A stretch of DNA of 64,000 nt from Diphasiastrum complanatum (Eukaryota > Streptophyta > Lycopodiopsida > Lycopodiales > Lycopodiaceae): assembly GCA_029204225.1 (NCBI GenBank), contig CM055096.1, positions 71,704,349 to 71,768,348 of the forward strand, in the 5' to 3' direction. The notes below the pieces were generated by a model. That model was not told the origin of the DNA. It worked only from the letters and a program-made list of their open reading frames with translations, and ran no database searches. This document shows positions 1-12,900 of this stretch, in pieces. The translations under genes and the position numbers were made by a program. Position 1 is the first letter of the stretch; each line of letters begins with the position of its first letter.

Positions 1-776
1 ATACAAATCAAGCCATCTTGTCTTTTGCATGTAATTGTTTATGCAGTGTGCACAGATACCAAGATAATTTGCAGGCCCTGAAAATTTCACACTAGCACAA
101 ACTGAATCCAAGCAAAAGTTGCAAAGCAAAACGATCACCTCTACTCAGCAATGTTCCTACCTATGGTCCTTGCAATTAGCAAACTTATCTTTTGATTGAA
201 ATTATATAGATGCCATAAGAGCAAAACTTGCTCTATATGTAGTAACGAGATCTTCCAGTTCTAAAAGGAACATGGTTTGTAGCAATATTCATTCATTATT
301 CAAGAGCTTTACAAAATTGGTAGGAGTATTGCATTTCTTATCCTTGTGAATGTACCACACATCTTAAGACTGAACCAGAAAATTGATGCACCTATATGCA
401 ACTTGCCATGTCCCATATGACATGGCTATTAAACATCAAAAGTGATGCACTTACTGTACAACTTGCCATGTCCTTTATAGCATGGCTATTAAACATCACA
501 ATTCATGGAGCTCTACTTTGGCTCCTCTAATATTTTGTACAAGCTACTTGATCTGTACACAATCTAAAAATATGGTTTGGGGAAATCACAATCATCTCAG
601 GTTCTACATCCTTCAAAAGAGAACAATGCCGTTAAAACCAAGCCAAATTGCTCTTGAAAGTGGAATTGTAGTGACTCAACCGTGTTCTTAAATGAAATGC
701 TTTCTTGGAAGAAGATGCTTGGACTTCAAAAAGTTTGATTAGTTTAAGCTTGTATATCGCCAGAAGTACTCACAAA
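1..776 (-). other. 3'UTR and downstream flank of the paladin gene
   Basis: AT-rich sequence after the stop codon. It probably begins with the 3'UTR, but no clear polyadenylation signal could be fixed. It holds an imperfect 60-base direct duplication at about 399-498 (acttgccatgtcc ... catggctattaaacatca twice). No other gene is seen. Confidence 0.5.
399..498. repeat. Imperfect 60-base direct duplication
   Basis: Two copies of a segment with core acttgccatgtcc and catggctattaaacatca, 60 bases apart. They differ at several positions, so this is not a recent event. Confidence 0.6.
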
Positions 777-927
777 TCAATCAAGTTTTAGGTTCCCACA
801 CAAGTGACCAAGTTCCGGCCTGGCTAGCATCCAGGATGCAAAGGCTTCTTCTCCAGAAGATGTCCCTTGCTTAAGAGCGGAGTTGCCACATAGGTACGAA
901 GCATATGCAATCAAGTAGAAGTACCTC
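777..927 (-). CDS. PALD1: Paladin exon 19 (stop codon)
   Basis: C-terminal exon, acceptor ttcacag. It completes an Arg codon, then reads [40 protein letters not shown] and D, stopping at TGA (777-779). The RRYFYLI and [11 protein letters not shown] blocks match the ends of repeats 1 and 2. Confidence 0.9.
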
Positions 928-3900
928 CTGTGAAATCCAACGAGGCCACTATTGAAAGTTACATCAAAGCAAGTGTTTGTGTGGGAAATAACTCAACCAT
1001 GAAGCTGGAAATCAGGTTTTTTGTACAGCTTTGTTGAGTTGCTAGGAATCACTCAGGTCTGAGTCTCCCTCCCACATATTTGTATGCAAACCCAATGTCT
1101 TTTGTTTTACAGCATAGTTTTTACTTAGGCGGATACTACTCATAAAGCACACATGCAATAAAGTCAAACAAGTATATAAATGTAGTTTTACCTTGAAAGA
1201 GTGCTACTCTCGCAGTACAATTGCACTAAAGTCAAACAAGATTTGGAAGTAAATCAAACTTCAACTGTTAAAGACCGTATAACATTCAAATGACAAGGAA
1301 TATTGACTGTTTGATCTAGCTAAAGGTTCAATCAAGATCAATGCTATTATAAAAGCAACACGGTGATGATCAAAATGTATTATTGCTTGTGCTTCTGAGG
1401 AAAGGCAAAAACCTAACTGAAAATAAGAACTTGGTTTAAGCTTTTCCCCAATTGAATCACTATATTTTCTTGTCCAGTCATTGCCAATATCTTGCAAAAT
1501 GGTGCGCTACGAGATCTTTCAGCATGGAAGTGTTGCCAACACCATTTCAAAATAACTCTTTAGTAGGCTTCGAGAAAAATAGGATAGAGTAATTGTAACT
1601 GGAGGTCTATTGAGGTAGTTACAAAAACTAGAGTCTGCCAAATAACTGAACCATACAATTGCGAAATCTTTCAAGTTCTGTTCAGGAGAAAAATATAACA
1701 AGGTGGCCATTTCTAGTCTTGACAGTTCACAATGCTTTAGAGATTATGGAAAAAATGACATCTTTGTAGCCATCAATAGAAAAGCACTCAATTGACATAC
1801 CTTGCTGCCTTTGAAGAGCAGCAATGTTGATTGGAGCTCCACCAAATGACAAAATGCTATGAGTATGAAAAATAAAGAGATTTTTATTATTGTTAATTGT
1901 ATCCATTGGGTCATTCTGAAGGAGGTGAAGGAAACATCCAATGCATGTCCATTCTACTTATTTTCAAGTTATCATTACCTTAGAGCTTTGATTCCCATAT
2001 TCAAAAGGTATGACCTTTGAACTCCATTGCTGCCACTGGATTCCAATTGCTGCTTGTAAAAGAGAATATCATCCCTTAGGTTTCCAGCCTCGCTACATCT
2101 GCAATCATTAAACCTCCAAAAGATTAAGAACGATAAGAACCTTCGTGGATGTACATAAAATTATCATGGAAAGATACGGAATGGAGGGAAGTGGCCAAGC
2201 AACAATCCAAGGCAGACAATTCACAGACTTTTTCAATGTTAGCCCTGTCTTTTAAAAGGAAAGCATTGACTCTCTTAGACGAAGGCTAGGTATCACAGGC
2301 ATGAAATATCATACTGTGAAGCATAAGACGTGCTAGGTTCCCATAGACCATCGACTTTATGTCATTGGCAGAACCACAAGACACGTCAATGGCCCAAGTC
2401 TTTAGAGATAGATAACAAAGGTAACGTCAATCATACGCCTGTCCTTTTCCTTCCTAGGCTTTGTTTGGAAAATATTTGCACATTTTCAATAATATCTAAT
2501 CTTTTTCCTTCCATAAAAGTTCAGCCATTTATGTAAACTCCCACTCCAGTTGAATGATATTAAAGAAAAAAAAGCTTTGTTCATTATAAGATCTCTCAGA
2601 AAACCTTTTACATCATCTTCTATATAAAAATGATCTTTTAAATGTGATTCAGCGATTTTCCTAGTTTCAGGGGCTGTTTGTAGAGAATGAGATGGAGGCA
2701 TCTGATTTATTCATTTGCTGGCTCCATAGGCTGTTACTAAAGCAAGGAGATGGAGCCAATTTAAAAGCTTCAAAAACTTCCCACCCATCTCCAGCTCTAG
2801 TTCATGTCGTAGCTCATGATCCTAACTGATTCAGACGATATTGCTTTGATCCCCTATCTTGTCTGAGCACATTAGGCAATAACCAACTTTTTCCCTATGT
2901 GGGCCATTTAATCTCCCTGCTACTAGTAAAAAACTTTTGAGAATTTTGAACAGGAACAATCAGATTGACCATTTATGATTAGTGAGAGGTTGTTTAGGAT
3001 TACAAGAACGTACTTTTGCTTCTCTACAAGCTTAGAATGAGAGAGTGATCGTGTAATATATGGAGCCTCTTTTTGAGAAGACTTCGGATTCCATTAGGAG
3101 TTACGTTGCCAGCCCTCGTCAATTGCGGGTAGATTCATATAATTTGCCAATGCCACATCAAAATAAATGGAAAGATTTGGGGATTCCATTGGCCCAAGTC
3201 ACAATCCATACCCCGAATTGGCCCATATTTCACCAAGTATATAATTGGCAAATGTCAGTGGATTTCCACCAAGCTTTACAATTCTATGCGGTAGAGTATA
3301 GACATTCGCCAGATCTGATTGTTAGGCAATCTGCGCGTTTTGCGAATGATTTGACAAAAGGGATGGTCTATGGTAGGACTTGCGACGATTTTTTTGATTA
3401 TTTTGAGGCTCGGATATTAGAAATTGTTAATGATTCTTTGATTGCAGATAGATTAGAAAAGATGTATATCAAAATGTTTAGATCTCAAAAAATGCAAATT
3501 TGTAATAACTTAAGCATTCGTCCATCACTCTTACGCAAATATTGGTATTTGAAACGTCGATCTCACGTATGAAAATTTTTTACACATTTTATTGATTCGT
3601 AATCTTAATATAAATTCATAATTTTAATTCAGTTATCTATGAATTCTTCTGCGATATTTTGAATAACTTTGTATTTTTCCATTTAAATGATGTAGAGTTT
3701 TTATGTTACGTTTATAGAAACCACGATTTTGAATAACTTTGTATTTTTCCATTTAAATGATGTAGAGTTTTTATGTTACGTTTATAGAAACCACGATTTT
3801 GAATAACTTTGTATTTTTCCATTTAAATGATGTAGAGTTTTTATGTTACGTTTATAGAAACCACGATTTTGAATAACTTTGTATTTTTCCATTTAAATGA

Positions 3901-6900
3901 TGTAGAGTTTTTATGTTACGTTTATAGAAACCACGATTTTGTCCAACTCCATTAAGGATACTCTCAATGAAATTTAAGACCTCCAATCAGATATTGGGCA
4001 AAACTATCTCCATCTAAAGTGCAAATTCATTCTAGAATGCTAACATAAAATATGTGTAGCTTGGTGGCATGAGCATAATAAGTACCGTTTCACCTTGTGT
4101 TACCTTTCCATCTCATCTTTTTATGTAGAGGACAATGAAGTTCGTTATCAGCAGTTAGGTCAACTTTGTATTTGCCCAATTCAAGAGCCATGTACATTTG
4201 TAGCAGAAAAGTTTTCTTGAAGATTAGAAACGTTCCACATGAAATTTGAAAACAAAATTTTCTTGCCAACGATTTGTATAGAGGGATATGACATCTGCTG
4301 AAGACCCTATCAACTTGAAATTGTTTTGTTTTATTTAGCTGTTTTAAGAATTTAATATTCTAATTTTTATTGAGGCCCTGTTGATTTCACTTTTTGCTTG
4401 ACTGACCCACTTTACGGATGTATATTGTGGTTAAGTGTGCTCACAACTACTAGCTCAATGGTGGTGGTAGTGGACTCCTGCATAGGGCTTGGTAACTGCC
4501 CTTTGAAATGATTTATGTAGGATACGGAATGTTAAGAAGAAAAGATCTTTCAGATAAGACTTGATGGAATTTTGAATTTTCGAGTCACTCAGAAAGTTCG
4601 TAGAGGTTGACACTGCAGATCTAACAATGAAGCCAAACAGCTTTGTTCACAAGAAGCTCCATAAAGGGTAATGTGTTCAAACTAAACACAAGGACTTACT
4701 GGTCTATCACATCGTCAACCTCGGCTTTGATAGCTGGACCATTTGGAATGACTCTTGTCAGACTGAATATGTCGCGATACTCTCCCCCTTTATATACCTC
4801 ACTATCATCAAAAGCTCTCGTGATTGTTTTGGCCACTGGTAAGCATGCCAGAGAAAATGTATCTGGAGCACTCAAGGATGCTGCTGTGAAAGTTGTCAGA
4901 TTATCTTGTGCTCTTAATCGGAGACAAGTAATTGCCATAGCATAGGCAACACCTCCAAAGCCAGTGTGTGAGATGAAGACATACTCCACTTTTTTCTCAA
5001 CCCTGTTGATATCAACAGTGAAAGATTTAACTACATGCACAAACACAATAATAAGTTGACAGCATGCCGATGCTTATTCAAATTTCTTCGACTTAAGCAA
5101 GGATACTATACTTGCTTAGCTGTTGTGATGACAGAAGAAAAAGGTACAAAGTAACGTGAAAATCACGGATATGAAATGAGAGATGCATGGTCCATAGATG
5201 AAAGGTACCCCTTGAATAGGCTGCTTCATTACAGTTTTCCCAATTTAAAGTCTAGGCTTCGCCTGCTTATGTAAAGACCTTACAATACCATCTATCTATT
5301 AGACTGCTCTCTGTCAAGAAACTAATTAGTTTCAGTAAAGATTAAAAGTCTCCTAGTTGTAGCCTCACGAGTTGGTATAGATTCAGCAGAAAATAATGTC
5401 AGAAGAAAATGCGAACTATGAGATTAGTTACAATCAACTTCAATGACTGGTGCTTGGTGAGTACAAAACGTGCATGTATTAACTACCCTAAGCTCCCTTA
5501 TGCTACTTACATTGCAATAAATCCCATTCTTGCCACAAAAACAAACTGTGTGCATTCAAGGAGTTCAAAGGGTGCATGACCTCAATGTGAAGTGGAAAAT
5601 GAATAACAAGCTAATATAATCTAATGGAATTAATTTTATGCTCCAATCCACAACCAAGAAAGTAACTGATGACACTGTGTTCACTCAAGCTCATCATGTG
5701 AAGCTTAAAATTCACAAATAGTAAGTAGGAACCTCCCTCAAGGGATAAAGCATCAAAAGCTGTCGCATGAAAGGCCACAAACGGTTGGGACAGCTGCCAA
5801 AGACTGCATCCACACATATGGGCTCCGGTTGAGGATATGGGCTCCAGTTGAGGATATGAGAGGGGCTGAAACCACTAGGAGGCTGCAGGCCTTGTTCTGT
5901 GAGCCTATAATCTGCATGCTTCTAGGTCTGGTTGCTGAACCAGAAAGAGGAGAGTGTTGAGAAGCAGGGAGAATGTAGGCTCATTCATCACTTGGCCCTT
6001 GTATCCCAACCCCATATGCAGGGTGCATGAGATCCACATACATGCTTGTGCAACTGCATGCTTCTGAGTCCCTTGTCCCTTCTCAGATCCTACTTTTTTC
6101 GACTATGAAGCCATAAAACTTAAAATACTCATTTTACTGCTCCTTGTATCAAAATTGCAAAACCGTTTAATGTTTCAAATTGATACAGAACTACTGTTTG
6201 CGGTGCTGTATATTTATTTATTACAGCAAAGAAAGCAGTGTATGTGCATTTTAAGTGAACGAAAAAAATAAGGATATAAATATGTAGATAAGCACTTCTA
6301 CTCTAAATTACCAGGTAGGGAGCTTACGCCTCTAATCTACGCTGAATAGCATCAACATCTGTAGCTAGAGCAGCTCTTTCTCTTGTTAATGGGATCCTCT
6401 TGTAGTCGACCCTGTAACCCTCAGCCTTCAGTGAATCATAAACTTCTGCAGGAGTCTTAACTGCTTCTGCAGTGATTGTCTCCCAGTATCCAGTCACATC
6501 TGATTGGTTTGTCACTGAGCTATATTCTTCATGATGCAATAGTATACGACCACCTGATCTGGAAGCTTCTGCCAGAATATCCTCCTTTAATCTGCTTTCC
6601 ATCTTTTCGACCTTAAGAGTTTCATGCACACACATGCCACTTACAATAATCAACGTTTGATAACGAATATGAATGCTGTACAGATTTACATACTGATCTT
6701 GACACTCTGGCCACTATAGGTAAAATCATGACTTACTTATCCTTCTGGAAGTCTAAATGATACTAGGTGCATAATTGATCTCCATCAAATAGTACTTCAG
6801 GCACACCATGAAACAATGAAAACAGAATCTCAATCTATTTAACTTCATGAAAGTCAATTGAGTAATAGAAGCCAGAAAAAATCCTAAGATGAGCGAAGCA

Positions 6901-9900
6901 CACTGCAAGTGAGGTTTTTATCGTCAACTTTTTTTTAGATATGGCACATGAAATAGCAAGTCTAACCTTAGCATGTTCAATAGGCCAAATTAGAGGTCAT
7001 TGGACTCATCCACTTTATGTTTTAAGAGGAACAAATGTACTATTTTCTACTCCAAGACAGCAGATAGATCAGTAACTACCCTTTTCAACAGAATGGTATG
7101 ATGTATAATCAAAATGATTGTGCACATTCTCCTTTTTTCTTTAAATAGTAGAAATGTTGTTGGATGTAGATGGACTAGACATCTAGGTTTACCACCTGTT
7201 GTGAAGACATCAGAATTTCTTGAAGCTGAGGACAAAGTAGGCCACTAGAAGGAAAACGTGCAAACAGAGGGGCTAGCCTAAAGAAGTCAGCCGAGTAATC
7301 TCTTTTTAAAGATAAATGATATCATCATGTAGATGTACATACCTTACGATGGGTTTCACCCTAGATGTTCTAAGAAAAAAGAGATGAAAAGACCTTGACT
7401 TGACTTACCACTGGGCCTTTTATCCCTGTGTACTTCAGTGTGCTCACAGGCTGGTCAAGCTCTCGAAGAACAAATGGGTTACCATTGATGTATACAACCG
7501 CTTCTTCCCTTAAGTCTGTCACTATAACTTTATAGCTTTCATCTGGACGGGAGGATGGGCCCCTTTGCAATTGAGAAAGAACCATCTTAGCCCCATCAAC
7601 TGTTGGAGTTGCCATGCTATGGATGGGTAAGCCTTGCACCTGCATTCATCAATTGAGTATACAGCTTGGAAATCAATAATTGCAAGTAAGAGTGAATCTT
7701 TTCATCTTATATCTTCACAATCTATTATTTTGCCATTGAATCTGGCTGAGGTCATGCTGACAAACCAGTACAATATCAGATTATAAGGAACTTATAGATT
7801 CTAGCAGAAACTCATTTTCAAACTCAAGCAACAGTAAGAAATACACAACGACTATAAACCAAGCAAATAGATCAATAGCAACGCAATTTTTGATAATGTT
7901 GATCATCAATCTCTTACAATAGCCGTGATTGTGAATTTCTGGTAGGAATCTTCCTTGATAAACACAGGATTTTCTGGAGGAATCAGGAAATATTATGACT
8001 TGTAGGTACAGCCTAAGCACTTCATATTTTCCAGCAAGCAGCTGCTCTGTGTGTGTGTGTGTGTGGCTATTATCAGGAATAGCAAAAGCACAGTAAGGCA
8101 AAGCTGGTCTGATCCACCTAGCCAATGCATTCTCTTATAGAATACCCCTCCTAGCCCAGTGTGGGTTTGCATGAGGTAGGTGGCAGTTGCAAATGGCACT
8201 TACTATTCATGCTGCATGCATGGGTTACTGATGCATGAGTCCCAGTCCACTGTGAAGGACTGCCTGGCTCCTATTTGTCATGCACGTGACTACCCTTGTT
8301 AGAGTCCAGATACGACTCTATCATGACCCCGGCACGACCGGTTACCAAAGGGCCTGAGACCTAGTGTTGGCAAGGGTCGGTGACCGACGAGGACATCTGT
8401 CCCAAGTTGGGACCGGTGCGTCACAAGCAGTGACCCGATGTGGCCGCCTGACAATCAGAGATGCGGTGTGTCTTGACCGTCAGGACCCTAGCCGTCAGTG
8501 ACGAGATGCTAGCCGACAAGTAATCGGGGTGACCAAGAGGGTCACAGGTCTTTGGCGGGGCACATGGGTGGTACCCTATAAGTCACTCAGTATTCACAAG
8601 TCACAGGGGCTAGGCATGCCAAGTGGACTGATCACCCACAGGTGGATGCCATGTGCCAGTTGACGGGAATAGCACGTAGAAGGACTCAAGGAGGGGGTGC
8701 CTATGGTTGGGAGGTTCATTCTACACACCGGCTTCTAGGATTCACGAGCTTGGAGAGACTGGCTTGTGACAATTGGTATCAAAGCCTCGTTCTAGAGAGA
8801 GAAAACGTCATTCTAGAGAGAGAAAGTGTAGAAATTGTCAGATTTGCATGTTCTTGAAGGATCTGGAGGGGAGAAATCGGGGGGGACATTTTTCAGAGGT
8901 GTTTGTGGATCTCCAGCGCTGTTGTTCCAACCTATTGGGAGCTCACAACAATCGATTTCAAGGAGAAGATTTGGCAAAATCCTTCTGATGCTCCATCGCC
9001 CTCTTGTAGCCTATCTCCATCGCTGGTAGAGGAGAAAAAAAGTGTACAAATTCGAATAGATTCGGGGTGGTTAATTCCTACAGCTCCAATGCACCTTTTC
9101 AGATCTGTTCCAGCGATTTTTAGAAGGGAAGTTGAGCACACTTTATTCCTACAACTCCAGCGCACTTTTTTTTTAGACCTCCTCCAACGATTTTCCAGTA
9201 GAGAATTAGGGTGCACTTGTTGTAGTCAGAACAATGGCCAGAAAGAAGTTTTTGAGGGCCTGACCAGCGCTGATCTGAGGACTTATCAATACTCAAATTT
9301 GTGGGGAACTGGAGCACTGCTCTAGCACCGATTTAGCGCCCATTTTTGACTGTTCCAGCGCTGTTTTAAGGATCTACAAACATCCAAAATTGTGGGACAA
9401 TTGTCCAGTGCTGTTCTGAAGCTATTCTGAAGTTATTCTGAAGCTATTTGAGGCTATTTTGAAGGTAGAATCGGCACCTTTTGTTTCCTTGCCAGCGCAT
9501 TCTTGAGGGGATCCCTTTGCTTGGATTTTAGGGAGCACTCATTCTTCTTTTCCCTTCATTTATTGCTATTTTGTTTTTTGAAGAGCTTTCGGTCAAATTT
9601 GCCTTTCCTCAGTGTTTTACAATAAGTGCAAAATTTCTAGCTTGATTTTGTGCTATCTCTGTTTTTGTTTCATAATGGAAGATGATAGAGTTGATATTCC
9701 GCTTAGTCCACACGTTGCTCTTCCATCACCACCACCCAGCCCTGTGCTTAGTCCTGCCCATAATCCGCCTACAGTGGCTGCTCGTTCGCCTGCTGGTACC
9801 TCCCCTTCTGTGCAAGCTCGCATGGATATTGTGGAAAAGACCGTCGCAGAGATGCGAGCGATGATGGTAGCTAGTGGTTATGCGTCTTCTTCGTAGTATG

Positions 9901-12900
9901 CTCTGCCTTATCCGTCTTCTGTTGTTCGTCCTATGTTACCTCCACCCTATCCAGAAGACAAAGATATTAAACCTACCTGTTTCGCAGGAAACACTCCCCA
10001 ACGCAATAATGATATCGTAGATCAGTGGTTGCATAAGTGGGAGGAGTATTTTGATTTGAAGCGGTCCCCAACTGATGAGAGTTGGTGGGTCCGCAAATCT
10101 GCTTACCATTTCACTGATTTTGCTGACAGGTGGTGGCGCAAGTTGTTGAAGTCTAATCAGGCTCCATCCACCTGGCTTGAGTTTAAGCGAGCTTTCAGAG
10201 CTCAGTTTATTCCTCCACATGAGCATGTGCGTGCGACGGATGCTTGGCTTTTGCATCGTCATACATGGTGCAGGAATATGCTGATAGGTATCGTGAGATG
10301 CTTATCAAGATTCTCGAAGAGATTCTCGAGTGGCTAGTAGTCCACAAGTTCATATTTGGCTTGCGTGAAGAGTTGCGGCCTTCAGTGCTTAATGAAAGGT
10401 GCAAGACCTTAGAAGAGGCAGTTGCTACAGCTCTCAACTTTGAAGGTAATGTGCGCACCAAGGCTGAATCTGGAGCGCCAAGCTGACCTCAGAGGAAGGG
10501 TTCGCGAAAGTCTGGCCAAGCTGGTCAGAAAGGCTTTTCGCAGAAGGATCCTATCCAGATGCAGCAGACTTTGAAGCGCAAGGCGGAATCTCCTATGGCT
10601 CGTCGTGCTTACGACAAGTCTCCCCTTAGTCCTGAGCAAACGGAAAAGGCCAAAAAAGACGGATTATGCTTTTTCTGTCTTGGCAAACATCTTTTCAAAG
10701 ATTGTCCTCGGCGAACGGGCAAGAAGCTCCATACTATGCAACGTCAAGATGAGGGAAAGGATGAGGAAATTTTGGATGACTTGTTGGTAAGTGATGATGA
10801 GGACACTCGTCGAGTCATGACTATTTCGGTGCGGACGCTTGTTCCAGTCACATGTGTATAAGTTCAGGCATGAGGGTATGTCTCATGTCTTAAATGGGGA
10901 GAGACCATCTGTTGAGGGTTCTCTTGTTACCTGTATGCAAATAAAGAGAATGGAGATTCAGTGTTTGTGGTTTTGTCCAGTTTTGATTCTTATGTTGGTA
11001 ATAATCAGATAAGCACACTCACTAATAAACCACAAATAGCTTCATTTACTTTTGCATCCCCTAGTGCACATGCATTTTCATTACAGCCTAGATGTGACCT
11101 AGCAAATGAGTTGGAGAAGTCCATCTGCACTCAGTTTAAACACGTGCTAATTAGTAATATGCCATAGGGATTGCCGCCTAATCGGAACGTTGATCATCGT
11201 ATTGAGCTTGTTCCAGGGGCAAGTCCTGTATGTAGGCCTCCTTATAGGATGAGCCTAAAAGAGGAAGAGGAAGTCAGAAAAATGTTGGAGGAGTATCTCA
11301 AGCTGGGGTACATCCGTTCGAGTTATTCACCTTTCGCCTCTCCTATTTTACTTGTTAAGAAAAAGGATGGTAGTTTCCGGATGTGTGTAGATTACAGGGG
11401 ATTGAATAAGATCACTGTAAAGCACAGGTATCCGATGCCCAGGATTGATGATCTACTGGATGCGTTGCAAAGGTGCAACCATTTTCAGTAAGATAAATCT
11501 CAAAAGTAGATATCATCAAATACGGATTCGAGATGAAGACGTCCAGAAGACGGCCTTCCGAACCCGTTTCGGTCATTATGAATTTTTGGTTATGCCATTT
11601 GGGTCAACCAATGCCCCAGCCACGTTCATGATGCTCATGAACGATGTCTTGCGAGACAATATGGGCAAGTTTGTCGTCAATTTTATTGACGATATATTGG
11701 TATTTAGTAAAGCGGTTGAGGAGCATGAGGTTCATCTCAAGACCGTATTTGGCAAATTACAAGCTTTTGTCTTGTATGCCAATGCTCAGAAGACAGAGTT
11801 GTGTAAGACTCGTGTCGAGCATTTGGGTCACGTAGTGACTGCGGAGGGTATTTCGGTTGACCCAGCCAAGGTGGCTGTGGTTAAGAAGTGGCCGAGGCCT
11901 GACGATATACGCCAATTACAATCTTTCTTAGGCTTTTGTAAGTTCTACCAGCGATTTGGTAGGAATTATTCCTGGATAGCTGTTCCTTTAACGGACCAGT
12001 TAAGGAAAAACAACACTGTGGTTCGATGGGATGCTGAAGCTCAGCAACTTTTTGAGAACTTGAAGGAGTCTGTGGCCACGGCTCCAGTCCTCAAGATTGT
12101 GGATACCCAGAAACCTTTTGACCTAGAGACGGATGCAAGTGGCATTGCCGTAGGTGCAGTGTTGAGCCAAGAGGGTAGACCAGTAGCCTTTGAGAGTAAG
12201 AAGTTGACACCAGCTCAACAAAGATATCCTACACACGAGCAAGAGCTGTATGCGATTATACATGCGCTCAAGGTGTGGAGACATTATTTATATGCGCCGA
12301 GTTTTATGTGTACACGGATCATCATACTTTAAAGTATTTTTGCACTCGGCCAGATTTGAAAGGCCGCCAAGCTCGGTGGGCCGAGCTGATGCAGGAATTT
12401 CACTTGGAAATTCGCTTCCGAAGAGGGAAGGAAAATGTGGTTGCTGATGCACTATCTCGTATACTGCATCAGATGAGCTTTACTGTGGTTGACAGTGGTC
12501 TCATGGAGGAGATTAAGAAGGTTCAAGAAAAGGACCTGCATTGTCAACGTGTGTGGCCTAATGCGCGCAAGGTAGTAAACCAAACGGAAGAGTCAGTCAA
12601 GGCTGTCGCTTCCGTAGAGGCACACACCAGTACATATCTAACGTACACCGTGAAGGATGGTATGTTATTGAGAAATGGAAGAGTTTTCGTGCCAGACGTG
12701 AAGGATCTTCGTCGTAAGATACTTCATGAATGCCATGATAGTCCCTGCGCAGGGCACCTTGGTATTGATAAGACCAGTGAGCTTTTAAGAAGGCATTATT
12801 TCTGGCCACGATTGCAGCGGGATGTAAGAGGGCTTGCTACATCCACTTGAGATACCTACAGGAAGGTGGGAAAGCATCTCTATGAAATTTTTTGTTGGGC

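Larger units (their letters stand above)
2099..4699 (-). other. Paladin intron 17
   Basis: GT-AG intron of 2.6 kb. It contains an unexplained open frame on the plus strand (3060-3572) and four perfect 70-base tandem repeats (3661-3940). The rest shows nothing recognisable. Confidence 0.75.

Noticed and set aside
1261-1941. Minus-strand short frames downstream of exon 18
   Set aside because: They lie in intron 18, show no paladin blocks and do not fit the splice phase.
8932-9317. Minus-strand frames in the A1 leader
   Set aside because: They lie in the untranslated leader with repeated ccagcg motifs and show no protein homology.
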